Below, one piece after another: positions 28,648-37,374 of a stretch of 64,000 nt of DNA. The DNA is from Paenibacillus wynnii (GTDB lineage Bacteria; Bacillota; Bacilli; Paenibacillales; Paenibacillaceae): positions 62,001 to 126,000 of the forward strand of contig NZ_JAUSTK010000010.1 in assembly GCF_030812855.1 (NCBI RefSeq). Direction: 5' to 3'. A program made the translations under genes and the position numbers. Positions within the stretch are counted from its first letter, which is position 1; each line of letters starts with the position of its first letter. The notes below the pieces were generated by a model. The model had not been told where the DNA came from. It made no database searches and was given only the letters and a program-made list of their open reading frames with translations.

Positions 28648-29367
28648 TTATCCAAGCAAGACGTAATAATTCCATGTATTCTCAAAAGCGCGCCGGTTCT
28701 CCGCTCGAAAATTCACACAATAATCCAGACTGTCAACCGCAGCCGCGGGCAGAACCTCCAGCTTCACCGGAACAGAAGGATACGTTGAACCCGGATGCAG
28801 CGGATTGGGAGTATTAGAGAGAACAACCAGCACATCCATTTCTGTACGCAGTGTAACTGTAGAGCCAGCCGCACAATGATCCTCGCAGTACACCATATCT
28901 CCATCCTCGTTGCAGAAGACTTTCGAGAACAAGTTGACCACCGGCGATAAATCTCTGGCTTCCAACCCATTGCGGGTAAGCTCAACAGCGAGATTCTCTT
29001 CACCGCTGCGCAGCCAGTCATTTCGTTGCTCCTGATAATTTGTTGCTCCATATTTGGCATCTGTTGCCGCGCGGGTTGTATATCCACTGATGGCATCATG
29101 CCATCCCAGACTATCCTCTACGAAGCTAGCAAGCACACGCCCATTGTCACTCATGAGCACATTGCCCCGTGTCAAATGCGAGGTATACTGAGCCTTCAGC
29201 GAATCCGGCATGTTATAACGTTCCGTTAGATCCTTAGCGTTGTAGAGAAGAAGCGCTATATTCGCCCCTTTCTCCAGTGCCGTAAAACGCAGGTATTTCC
29301 CTTTACCCACCACGCCCGACCATTTGGTTCCAGAGATAAGAGTGGTACTCCATAGGCTGTTCATCAT
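28648..29367 (-). CDS. Carboxyguanidine deiminase subunit, first gene of catabolic operon (DUF1989)
   Basis: About 239 aa, DUF1989/urea carboxylase-associated family: KWSGVVGKGKYLRFTALEKG, LTRGNVLMSDNGRVLAS, DSLGWHDAISGYT, CEDHCAAGSTVTLRTEMDVLVVLSNTPNPLHP. Paralogous to the next gene. GGAGGG stands before two consecutive ATG codons (29367 and 29364); an upstream GTG (29379) is less likely. It directly follows riboswitch 2. Confidence 0.87.
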   Translation of the reverse strand: MMNSLWSTTLISGTKWSGVVGKGKYLRFTALEKGANIALLLYNAKDLTERYNMPDSLKAQYTSHLTRGNVLMSDNGRVLASFVEDSLGWHDAISGYTTRAATDAKYGATNYQEQRNDWLRSGEENLAVELTRNGLEARDLSPVVNLFSKVFCNEDGDMVYCEDHCAAGSTVTLRTEMDVLVVLSNTPNPLHPGSTYPSVPVKLEVLPAAAVDSLDYCVNFRAENRRAFENTWNYYVLLG

Positions 29368-29404
29368 AAGTCCCTCCACATCGTCATTAGTTCGTCATTA
29401 GGTA

Positions 29405-29452
29405 TAAAAAAAAGGATAAAAACCCGGGAGAAATTCTCCCAGGCTTTTATCC
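29405..29452 (-). terminator. Riboswitch-controlled terminator ahead of the catabolic operon
   Basis: Long stem GGATAAAAGCCTGGGAGA / TTCTCCCGGGTTTTTATCC on the minus strand, followed by TTTTTTTTA. Confidence 0.92.
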
Positions 29453-29454
29453 TT

Positions 29455-29635
29455 CCGTGCTGCAGTTGAAGGGTTAAGCTCCTACTGCATCCTGTCTCTC
29501 GGACCTGCCCCAACATCAGGAAGGTTAACGGCCGGTTTATCCCGGTCAGTCACCCCCTTAATTGGCGGAACCCTAGACAGCATTTTCGTTCGCGATCCAA
29601 ATGGATGAGAACCTTTATTTTGTTGTCATATTAAC
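29455..29635 (-). promoter_or_regulatory. Guanidine-I (ykkC) riboswitch 2
   Basis: The minus strand carries CTAGGGTTCCG (complement of 29566-29576) and GGTCCGAGAG (complement of 29496-29505) in ykkC order and spacing, upstream of a strong terminator and the deiminase-carboxylase-hydrolase operon. Ends are approximate. Confidence 0.93.
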
Positions 29636-29649
29636 TAACATCTAACCAA

Positions 29650-29678
29650 ATTATAGAGGGGATTTCGGAGAGTGTCAA
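29650..29678 (-). promoter_or_regulatory. Consensus sigma-A promoter of the catabolic operon
   Basis: Minus strand TTGACA (29678-29673), 17-nt spacer, TATAAT (29655-29650): a perfect consensus, consistent with constitutive initiation and control by the riboswitch. Confidence 0.93.
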
Positions 29679-29717
29679 TCTATATGTTAGATAAATTAAC
29701 ATCAATTAATAAATAAT

Positions 29718-30410
29718 TTATCTTTCAAGTGCTTTATTAACAGATTCAGTAGCATGGATCACGGTTGTATCAAACAAGGGGACTTCTGAATCCTTTTGCT
29801 TTACTAGTAACCCAATTTCTGTGCAGCCCAATATTATTCCTTCTGCTCCTTCATCCACTAACCGCTGGATAACCTTTTGGTAATACTGCTTTGATGATTC
29901 CCGGATTTCCCCTAAACATAATTCCTCATAAATCACATTATTTATTACTTCCCTATCCTCAGCATTAGGGATCAAGACCTTAATCCTCTTAGACTCTATT
30001 CGTGATTTATAGAAATCTTGCTCCATCGTATATCTAGTGCCCAGCAGCCCTACCGTGTTAATGTTGGCCTTTTGAATCTGGACTGCTGTTGCATCAGCAA
30101 TATGGATAACAGGCAAGTTTACTTTTTCCTCAATAAATCCAATCACTTTGTGCATGGTATTGGTACACAGCACTATAATTTCTGCCCCTGCTTTTTCTAA
30201 AGATTGCGCCGCTTCTCCTAATCGTTCACCAGCACTTTCCCAATTTCCTTCTACTTGATAGCGTTCGATCTCTTCAAAGTCCACACTATATAAAATACAT
30301 TTGGCTGAATGCAATCCGCCCAATTGGTTCTTCACTTCTTCATTGATAATCCGATAATATTCTAACGATGACTCCCAGCTCATTCCACCAATAAGACCGA
30401 TCGTTTTCAT
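29718..30410 (-). CDS. Aspartate/glutamate racemase family protein
   Basis: 230 aa, cofactor-independent amino acid racemase fold. The two catalytic cysteines are present, Cys82 in VLCTNTMH and Cys196 in ILGCTEIG, together with the N-terminal GLIGGMSWESS typical of the RacX/YgeA group. It probably makes a D-amino acid for cell wall or spore use, but the substrate is uncertain. Monocistronic; its stop lies 40 nt from the riboswitch-2 promoter. Confidence 0.88.
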   Translation of the reverse strand: MKTIGLIGGMSWESSLEYYRIINEEVKNQLGGLHSAKCILYSVDFEEIERYQVEGNWESAGERLGEAAQSLEKAGAEIIVLCTNTMHKVIGFIEEKVNLPVIHIADATAVQIQKANINTVGLLGTRYTMEQDFYKSRIESKRIKVLIPNAEDREVINNVIYEELCLGEIRESSKQYYQKVIQRLVDEGAEGIILGCTEIGLLVKQKDSEVPLFDTTVIHATESVNKALER

Positions 30411-30517
30411 AAATGACCCCCTGCGATTTGAAATATACTATTTAATCATATAATTCTGGCTCAACACTAAAATCAGTTCTTGACAGGTGACGAGAAAGAC
30501 AGAAATCCGTTACGCCC

Positions 30518-30706
30518 AATAGAGGAATTTTCTCCCTCTATTTCTGCTCACGGTACCCCGTTTGGGCAATTAGAGGAAATTTCGCCCGCTAATTTTGAGG
30601 ATATACCTCTTTGGGACGTTATGGGTAAGATTATAGGGGTATTTTCCCTTTAATCTCATATTCATGGCGTTTCGGTCGGTATTAGCAGGCATTTTCCCCT
30701 CTAATT
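30518..30706. repeat. Four divergent units of the TTAGAGGG palindrome family
   Basis: Imperfect palindromes at 30518-30542, 30568-30594, 30631-30653 and 30682-30706, related to those at 9.1 and 51.8 kb. The gap 30411-30885 holds nothing else that I recognise. Confidence 0.7.
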
Positions 30707-30885
30707 CACCGAAGGACGGGTCCGCAACCCGGATTCGCTACCTGTAAGACGTAGTTGCCCCAAACCCGGTGAAACATCAGGCGAAGTTAAATCGAAATCG
30801 TTCCCGGCACAGTGACGTAAACAGAAAATCAAGCACTGATTTCGAGAAAGAGCCATAATTCTTAGTACATTTTATATATGTTTAT

Positions 30886-31578
30886 TTACTTTTTTCGTAT
30901 GAGAGTGAATCCCAGTGCGATCATCCAAAGGAGCCACAGTGTGCTGCCAATTGGAGCTGCCCATCCGATTACAGGGAATGTTGGTATGACTGTGGCAAAT
31001 AATTCAGTTTGTCCTAAGAGATAAATCAAAGAAGAGATGATTCCGAACCAACCGATGAAGGGATTAAGGGTTTTTGATTTGAGAAAATGGTGGCAAACAA
31101 TCAACGTCCATATAATAGAGAATAGTTGGCCCAGATGCTCTCCAAGAATTACTCCACCGTATTGGTGAACCACCTGAAATAGAATAGAAACGGTCTCTTG
31201 GGACGTGTCAGGATGTTCAGCATAATAGTTAGATAGCACCGGCACAACGAAAACCCATCTTAATAATCCTACAATCTGTGTTATCCCTCCAATGATCATA
31301 AAGGTTGTTGCTACTTTTACATTTTGGTATTCTTCCCCAATGATCTTTCTTAAAAAAATGGCAGCCCAAAGAAGTGGCAGTCCAGCTAGTGAAAACACCC
31401 ACCAAACTAGGATTAACAAAGTTCCTCCGTCATGAAAACTTGTTAAAATATGATCTACGGGCATTCTTAAAATATCAGGATAATCAAAAATATAAATAAG
31501 CGTAATGTACGGAATAAAGAGTAATAAAGATCCTAATATAAACAATTGACCTGCTTGACGGTGCAAATTAGTTTTCAT
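30886..31578 (-). CDS. DUF4386-like membrane protein
   Basis: 230 aa with about six hydrophobic segments. The start RQAGQLFILGSLLLFIPYI and overall pattern resemble the DUF4386 family of Firmicute membrane proteins; no function is established. Second gene of a two-gene unit, 29 nt after the preceding stop, with a GAAGGGAAG ribosome site. Confidence 0.55.
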   Translation of the reverse strand: MKTNLHRQAGQLFILGSLLLFIPYITLIYIFDYPDILRMPVDHILTSFHDGGTLLILVWWVFSLAGLPLLWAAIFLRKIIGEEYQNVKVATTFMIIGGITQIVGLLRWVFVVPVLSNYYAEHPDTSQETVSILFQVVHQYGGVILGEHLGQLFSIIWTLIVCHHFLKSKTLNPFIGWFGIISSLIYLLGQTELFATVIPTFPVIGWAAPIGSTLWLLWMIALGFTLIRKK

Positions 31579-31607
31579 TTATACAACTTCCCTTCTTCTG
31601 GACAATT

Positions 31608-32123
31608 CTAAATTTTGACACGGTGTATATAACGTAGGACCAAATAAGTAAGTATCGTAAATACTATGGCACCTGAAGCCCCAAAAACGGCCCATCCTTT
31701 ACTTAGATCAATTCCGACTTCTTTAGTTGTAAACCAACCTAACGCCCAAAATATAGGAATCGCGATTATCCATACTCCGGAAAACCTAACATGCTGTTTA
31801 AGAAGGAACCATTGCATCATCCCAAGACAAAATCCTGTAATGCCCCCACGTAGAATTAATTCAGAACTATCGATGCCCGTTCCGATAATTACCGTTCCAA
31901 GATATAGACCGAGCGCAACTCCAACCCCACTATTTAGTATCCACCAATAAGAAAGGGGGATTGCTTTCCGCAACACAAACCACTGGGCAGCACCAACAAC
32001 CAACCCAACAATAAGGCCCGAAAGAGCAGATGAACGTACATCCATAACTGAACCAACTATAAGATAAGAAATGAGACCCCCTAAAGGGAACCCAAAGAAA
32101 GTTAACATCCATTTATAAACCAT
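31608..32123 (-). CDS. Small membrane protein with internal repeat
   Basis: 171 aa, five or six hydrophobic segments. Two similar half-repeats are visible: LSGLIVGLVVGAAQWFVLRK and LRGGITGFCLGMMQWFLLKQ, suggesting internal duplication. GGAGG precedes ATG 32123 by 9 nt. Co-transcribed with the DUF4386-like gene. I do not recognise a function. Confidence 0.55.
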   Translation of the reverse strand: MVYKWMLTFFGFPLGGLISYLIVGSVMDVRSSALSGLIVGLVVGAAQWFVLRKAIPLSYWWILNSGVGVALGLYLGTVIIGTGIDSSELILRGGITGFCLGMMQWFLLKQHVRFSGVWIIAIPIFWALGWFTTKEVGIDLSKGWAVFGASGAIVFTILTYLVLRYIHRVKI

Positions 32124-32338
32124 AAGAAACTACCTCCAATTTTAAGATGTCATTAATGAATACAAGGGGCACGCATTAAAACTGTGATATACTGCTTCTA
32201 ACTTCAATACTCCCTCCAATATTTCGCCTCTAACTTGGTATAAGCATATAGCAATACAATAAAGTCCATTATAATCAAACATGCAATAAAGCTAACAAAA
32301 TACGCACAAATACATATAAGTTAAGGAGTGAACTCGAG

Positions 32339-33343
32339 ATGCATCAGATGTCTGTGATGTTAGGTATACCTATTGTCCATTCCATAGAAAGTAGAGGTCA
32401 CTCCATCGTATCTTTGTATAAAGACCTTCAAATCCATGAGGATCTTATGACTAATCCAGACAACTATATTGATTCGGACAAATATGACCGTTTGTTGGAA
32501 AGTGCAGCTCATATTTGTAAAGATCCATATTTCGGCTTACTTTTAGGTTCGGGATTTTCATTAGACAACTTGGGTTTGATTGGATATATCTTGCTCAATT
32601 CCAACACACTGAAACAAGCGTTCGAAAATTACCAACGTTATAATATCCTCTTATGTAGTGGGGTCGTTTATGATCTACAGATTATTAATGGTGAGGCTAA
32701 ATTTAGCTTTTGGGTAAGTGATTCTTCAAGAAATCCAACCTACCATCTTATGGATTCAATCCTCTCTTCGACTTATAAAATTATTCAAAAGCTAACGGGT
32801 GATCCCCTTCCACTAAATATGGTTCTATTTACACACAATGCTCCCTCAGATATACAGCCATACGCCAATCTTTTTGGCACGAAGCTTGTTTTCAATCAAA
32901 AGGAAAATGCACTTATATTCGATGCAAAAATACTAGATTTGCCTGTCTTGTATCGTAATCAACAACTGTTAGAAATCGTGGAGAACCATGCCATTCAGAT
33001 GATACGTGCTTTGAAATTGGAACAGACCTTCTCAGAAATTGTTAGCCTTGCTATTATCAAAAGGTTCGATGGGTCTATCCCTAGAATCCAAGACATCGCT
33101 AGAGGTCTAGGATTTAGCGTCCGCTCCATTCAGCTTCAATTGAAAAAAGATAATACTACGTTCAAGGATTTACTCACCCTTATTCGAAAAAACATGGCGG
33201 AAAGGTATTTAAAAGACCCTTCATTTTCGATCAGTGATATTTCATATGCTCTTGGATTTTCAGAACCCGTATCCTTCCATCTCGCCTTTAAGAAGTGGAC
33301 AGGGCAAACGCCAGGGGGTTACCGGAAACAAAACATCGGATAA
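32339..33343 (+). CDS. AraC-family regulator with N-terminal ligand-binding domain
   Basis: 334 aa. Residues about 15-190 match the arabinose-binding-like domain of OruR/FeaR-type regulators. The C-terminal 90 residues hold two helix-turn-helix motifs (RIQDIARGLGFSVRSIQLQLKK; SISDISYALGFSEPVSFHLAFKKWTGQTP). AAGGAG lies 10 nt before ATG 32339. It is divergent from the membrane gene pair and followed 115 nt later by a dehydrogenase it may control. Confidence 0.87.
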   Translation: MHQMSVMLGIPIVHSIESRGHSIVSLYKDLQIHEDLMTNPDNYIDSDKYDRLLESAAHICKDPYFGLLLGSGFSLDNLGLIGYILLNSNTLKQAFENYQRYNILLCSGVVYDLQIINGEAKFSFWVSDSSRNPTYHLMDSILSSTYKIIQKLTGDPLPLNMVLFTHNAPSDIQPYANLFGTKLVFNQKENALIFDAKILDLPVLYRNQQLLEIVENHAIQMIRALKLEQTFSEIVSLAIIKRFDGSIPRIQDIARGLGFSVRSIQLQLKKDNTTFKDLLTLIRKNMAERYLKDPSFSISDISYALGFSEPVSFHLAFKKWTGQTPGGYRKQNIG

Positions 33344-33458
33344 TACTAAGGTTTGCACCTTTCATTAATTCCTTTGCGCTTTTGATAATCGCCGTAGTCT
33401 CCATCCTTTTATATGATAATCTCATGGATTCTTAATATAAGAGGGAGTTGGAGAACTA

Positions 33459-34403
33459 GTGGAAATGGTTAATCAGAAGGAGTTACATGTCATCTTCGGG
33501 ACAGGACCTTTAGGAAAATGGACCATGCGGGAACTGCTTAAACTAAATAAAAAAGTGCGTCTTGTTAATCGATCAGGTAATAAAAAAGGCTTTCCAGACG
33601 AAGTGGAAGTGGTTGCTGGAAATGCATTTGATACAAAGAAAGTAGTCGAACTAACGAAAGGTGCTACAGCAGTTTATCAATGCGCACAGCCCGCTTATCA
33701 CGATTGGGTAAAATCTTTTCTATCCATGCAGCAATCCATTGTTGAAGGAACTGCAGCTAATGAAGCTCGTTTAATTGTTGCAGAAAATTTATATATGTAT
33801 GGCATGCCAACTAACGTACCGTTTATTGAAACTACAACTTATAATGCACATACCCGTAAGGGGCAAGTACGTCAGGACATGACCGAAGCCCTTGAACTTG
33901 CACACAATGCAGGGAAGCTGTCTATAGCCCGCGTTCGTGGGTCAGACTTCTGGGGTCCAGACGACTTTTCAGCAACTCCATTCATATTCGGTTCAGCATT
34001 AACCGGTAAGCGCGCATCTATTTTAGGAAACAAGCATAAACCCCATACGTTTACCTATGCTCCTGACTTTGGCAAAGCGTTAGCGATAGCCGGTACAAAC
34101 GATATTGCTCTAGGGCAAATTTGGCATGTTCCAAGCAATCCCCCGATCACACAAATCCAACTTATGAATTTGATTGCTGCTGAACTGGATATACACGTAA
34201 AAACTAGAGTAGCCAGCACACGGCTCATTCGCTTGCTTGGACTGTTTAACCCCGTTATGCGTGAGATGGTTGAAATGATGTATCAATGGAATCATCCGTT
34301 TGTAATGGATAGCAGTAAATTCGAAAAGACATTTGGTATGAAAGCCACTTCTGTTAACGAAGCTATAAATAACACATTAAGTTGGTATAGAGAACATATG
34401 TGA
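33459..34403 (+). CDS. NAD(P)-dependent epimerase/dehydrogenase-like protein (atypical SDR)
   Basis: 314 aa Rossmann protein. The N-terminal HVIFGTGPLGKWTMREL is the nucleotide-binding loop, followed by VRLVNRSG and a strand-helix pattern of the extended SDR/NmrA group. The usual YxxxK catalytic pair is not clear: NLYMYG is present but no good Lys. Start GTG 33459 (GGAG 5 nt upstream) or ATG 33465. Probably regulated by the AraC protein upstream; the substrate is unknown. Confidence 0.8.
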   Translation: MEMVNQKELHVIFGTGPLGKWTMRELLKLNKKVRLVNRSGNKKGFPDEVEVVAGNAFDTKKVVELTKGATAVYQCAQPAYHDWVKSFLSMQQSIVEGTAANEARLIVAENLYMYGMPTNVPFIETTTYNAHTRKGQVRQDMTEALELAHNAGKLSIARVRGSDFWGPDDFSATPFIFGSALTGKRASILGNKHKPHTFTYAPDFGKALAIAGTNDIALGQIWHVPSNPPITQIQLMNLIAAELDIHVKTRVASTRLIRLLGLFNPVMREMVEMMYQWNHPFVMDSSKFEKTFGMKATSVNEAINNTLSWYREHM

Positions 34404-34436
34404 CAACAAAGTTAAAACCGGATAAGTAGCTATAAA

Positions 34437-34500
34437 ATAAAAGCCTGGGAGAAAATCTCCCAGGCTTATTTTTCCGTCTTCAGTTGAAGGTTTGACTCCC
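34437..34500. terminator. Bidirectional terminator resembling the ykkC expression platform
   Basis: AAGCCTGGGAGA / TCTCCCAGGCTT stem with T-rich tails on both strands, between convergent genes. The adjacent CCGTC-TTCAGTTGAAGG closely matches the segment next to the riboswitch-2 terminator (CCGTGCTGCAGTTGAAGG). Confidence 0.8.
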
Positions 34501-34503
34501 CTT

Positions 34504-35187
34504 TTACAGCGTCATAGACTGCCCATACCTCGCTAGATAATCCTGCTTCTCTTTGTAATCCGGCATAATACTTCCGACACGTCTCCAAAAGGACCGATCA
34601 TGATTCATATGAAGCAGATGACAGAGTTCATGGATGATCACATAATCTATAACCTCAATGGGAGCCATGGCTAGACGGTAATTAAAGGTCAGCTTTTTAT
34701 CCGAGCTGCAGCTCCCCCACTTAGTTCTAGACTCTACGATGTCAATCGTTTTGGGTTTTACTCTCAGTTCTGTTTGATATCTAGTTATTCGTTCTCCCAC
34801 AATCTTCTTGCAGCTTGCGAAATAGAATTTTTTGAGATTTTTCTTAAGCTCTTCTTCCATTAACTCACCAGTCTCTATTAATTCGTGCAAAAAATACTCT
34901 TTTCCAAGATGAAGGAATTTGCCCTCCTCTTGATACTCCCTGGTCTTAGGAATTTCTTGGGCCTTTGCAATGGCTTGTAATTTCTCCATGATCAACTTAC
35001 CATGCTGTTCCATAGCGCTTATGATAATCTCTTCACTTGTATCTTTGGGAGCTTTAACTGTTATGTGCCCAATCGAATCTATATGAAGTGATATCTTCTT
35101 TCTCTTCCCATATTGAACATTGAACTCTATGATGTTATTTTCAAATTCGATTTTCATACCCACCATCGTTTCTATAAGCATTCTCAT
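34504..35187 (-). CDS. YgjP/SprT-like zinc metallopeptidase (M48-related)
   Basis: 227 aa. The zinc motif HELCHLLHMNHDRSFW lies near residue 190 (HExxH plus downstream His), preceded by TKWGSCSSDKKLTFNYRLAMAP, both diagnostic of the YgjP/DUF45 family. Three in-frame ATG codons (35187, 35181, 35157) are possible and none has a strong ribosome site; ATG 35157 would give the more usual MKIEFEN start. Cytosolic, function unknown. Confidence 0.85.
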   Translation of the reverse strand: MRMLIETMVGMKIEFENNIIEFNVQYGKRKKISLHIDSIGHITVKAPKDTSEEIIISAMEQHGKLIMEKLQAIAKAQEIPKTREYQEEGKFLHLGKEYFLHELIETGELMEEELKKNLKKFYFASCKKIVGERITRYQTELRVKPKTIDIVESRTKWGSCSSDKKLTFNYRLAMAPIEVIDYVIIHELCHLLHMNHDRSFWRRVGSIMPDYKEKQDYLARYGQSMTL

Positions 35188-35346
35188 TCTTCGTCATTTT
35201 CTTTCCCCATTTTAACACAACATTCAGTCTGTTTTTGCTTTGATTATGTTTGCCTTGCAGTGTCTGAATAATAATTCTAACGAATAGATATTAGTATGCG
35301 GAATTATACCATCTGCAAAATCTGATTATAAAAGGGGAGAAACCTC

Positions 35347-35652
35347 ATGCATCCGGCTCAAACCTATGCCGTAACCGTCGATGTACATATTCTTGAGACG
35401 TTTCGGGCGCTTGTCGAAGCGATCATTCCGAATACGCCGGCGCTTTCCGTTTACGGGGCAGAGTCATCGGCAGGTGCCGTTGACTTGTGTATTCACGAGT
35501 ATATGATCTGGGAATTGGATCACAATCTTTCGCTGGTACTAGGATTCTATTTGACCGTTATTCCACTATCTGCGTCTACCGCCACGTTGCTCAATGCAGG
35601 TGCCGTGCAATATGTCGCCTCGGGACAGGCGCAGTGTGCTCCTAACTGCTAG
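35347..35652 (+). pseudogene. DUF5987-like oxidoreductase accessory protein, 3' truncated
   Basis: The start is good (AGGGGAG 7 nt before ATG) and the protein reads VHILETFRALVEAIIPNTPALSVYG ... DLCIHEYMIWELDHNLSLVLG, resembling the gluconate-dehydrogenase-subunit-3/DUF5987 group that accompanies GMC oxidoreductases. The frame ends soon after SGQAQ, where the sequence changes to GerAB coding in another frame. I infer a recombination remnant. GC and codon use match the 39-45 kb block better than the flanks. Confidence 0.5.
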
Positions 35653-36217
35653 CGAAATAGCGGGAATACTAGGCGGTGCGCTGGCCCCCGCGTCTTACCT
35701 CGGCCATTCCGTAGAATATCTCATGTTCGCGTCATTTATGAGTCAGCCGCGCAAAGGAGCGCCTTACGCGTTCGGAGCGGCCATGACCGCGGCTTTCTTT
35801 GTACTGATGACCACAATGATGATCATCTTCACCATAGGTGTCAATCTTTCCACTAAGTTGTGGTACCCTTTTTTCGAAATGACCAAAAAAATCTCACTGT
35901 TCGGTTTTATAGATAATTTCGACGCGATTCCGGTCGTGATATGGATCACCAGCGTGTTCGTCAAGTTGTCCGTACTTCTCTTCCTGATGAGCTATGGAAC
36001 CGCACAATTCTTGCATGTTCGTAAGTGGAGGATCATGATCTGGTTCATTGCCCCGGTTATTTTTGTTTTTGCGTTAATTCCCCAAGATGTTACGGAGGCG
36101 ACAGGGCATTATTTGAACCATTACTGGGTGCCGGTCGTGCTTCCTGTCAACATGCTCGGTCTTCCCCTGCTCTTGCTTATCGCCGGAAAATGGAGACAAA
36201 GAAATAAACCAGCTTAG
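35625..36217 (+). pseudogene. GerAB-type germination permease, N-terminal half missing
   Basis: About 195 residues equivalent to the second half of GerAB-family permeases: EYLMFASFMSQPRKGAP, LWYPFFEMTKKISLFGFIDNF, VKLSVLLFLMSYGTAQF, with about five helices. The first half is replaced by the DUF5987-like start. An ORF from ATG 35594 spans the junction without a convincing ribosome site. It is not a copy of the intact GerAB at 42 kb, whose C-terminus differs. Confidence 0.75.
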
Positions 36218-36283
36218 CCCAACCACACTCTTTTTAGTTGAAACTCCGATTGATTTCTCTTATGTTTATATGGGGTGAGCTAT

Positions 36284-36910
36284 ATGCTTGTAAACGGGTT
36301 TAAATTTGGGATTCTGCTGCAATTTGCAGTAGACCCCGTGTGTCTATACATATTTCAAACAGCATCATTGCAGGGATTTGCCGCAGCAGAGGCAGGGGCA
36401 CTCGGTGTGGGACTTATCGACGGGCTTTATATTCTGGCCGCCATTCTTGGAATGACTTCGATAATTCAACAAATGAATATCAACCAAGGCTTGAAAATAT
36501 TTGGCGCTGCCACTTTGTTTATTTTCGGATTGAACATGATTATTGGCTTGTTCGATAAGAGTCTTCTGCCCAGCTTAAACATTGCGGACTTATCTGGCAT
36601 AAACAATGCTTTTGTGTACGCACTGATACTGACAGCTTCCAGCCCCCTTACGATCCTTTTTTGGGCGGGCGTATTCTCCACAAAGATTGCCCAAGAACAT
36701 TTAGATCGGAAGCAAATTTACTTATTCGGCTTAGGCGCCTTATTGTCTACTATACTCTTTTTGACTCTAATCGCCTTCATTGGCAGCTTGACTCAAGCGT
36801 TCGTTACACCGTTAATAATTCAGGTAATGAATCTTGCAGTAGGCCTTATATTCATCTATTTTGCCATCAAAATGATTATGAAAAAAACGGCGACTGAAAA
36901 AACGCATTGA
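36284..36910 (+). CDS. LysE-family translocator
   Basis: 208 aa, six hydrophobic segments in the LysE/RhtB exporter pattern (GFKFGILLQFAVDPVCLYIFQ; TASSPLTILFWAGVF). These export amino acids or small polar metabolites. ATG 36284 is preferred over GTG 36275, since the GGGGTGAG ribosome site overlaps that GTG. Monocistronic. Confidence 0.83.
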   Translation: MLVNGFKFGILLQFAVDPVCLYIFQTASLQGFAAAEAGALGVGLIDGLYILAAILGMTSIIQQMNINQGLKIFGAATLFIFGLNMIIGLFDKSLLPSLNIADLSGINNAFVYALILTASSPLTILFWAGVFSTKIAQEHLDRKQIYLFGLGALLSTILFLTLIAFIGSLTQAFVTPLIIQVMNLAVGLIFIYFAIKMIMKKTATEKTH

Positions 36911-36921
36911 AGCACGATAAA

Positions 36922-36956
36922 AAGACGCTTTGGCAGGAGCACAAGACGTCTTCTTA
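36922..36956 (+). terminator. Terminator of the LysE-family gene
   Basis: AAGACG (36922-36927) pairs with CGTCTT (36947-36952) followed by CTTATTAT; moderate strength. Confidence 0.55.
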
Positions 36957-36969
36957 TTATGAGATGAGA

Positions 36970-37374
36970 TTATTTCTTCTTTTTTATTTTTTCTTCCGCC
37001 TTCTTAATATTCTCAGCCACTCTAAACTTAACAATCTTGCTTATTAATTCATAAGGCAGCGGCTTTCCGATAGGAAACTGTACAGATCCCTTTGCCCCTT
37101 TATATTCCGATAATTCCTCTTTAAAAGCCTCGATTCCTCTAGGCGCTGGATAAAATCCGATATGATTCTTAAAGGCCGCGAAATGCACCAGATTGCCATT
37201 CAGCTCAAAGGTAGGCATCTGATAGCTTATCTTCTCTTTTGCATCCGGTGCAGAGTCCTGAATAACTTTTCTTAACGTCTTTAGGATCTCCTGAACCTCC
37301 GGAGTAAATTGCGCAATGTAATCGTCGATGGAATTGAAAGTTATTTTATCGTCCACGCTTGTTTCTTCCTTCAC
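36970..37374 (-). CDS. Frataxin-like iron chaperone / DUF1801 protein
   Basis: 134 aa, YdhG/DUF1801 family: YIAQFTPEVQEILKTLRKVI, EKISYQMPTF, HFAAFKNHIGFYP and a lysine-rich tail. The Bacillus YdhG homologue is described as a frataxin-like iron chaperone. The start overlaps the bshB2 stop by 4 nt (ATGA), so it belongs to the yojF-bshB2 operon, which links iron and thiol metabolism. Confidence 0.8.
   Translation of the reverse strand: MKEETSVDDKITFNSIDDYIAQFTPEVQEILKTLRKVIQDSAPDAKEKISYQMPTFELNGNLVHFAAFKNHIGFYPAPRGIEAFKEELSEYKGAKGSVQFPIGKPLPYELISKIVKFRVAENIKKAEEKIKKKK

Noticed and set aside
35594..36217. Intact short permease gene
   Set aside because: Its start falls in the DUF5987-like segment and the first half of the GerAB fold is missing; better explained as a chimera.
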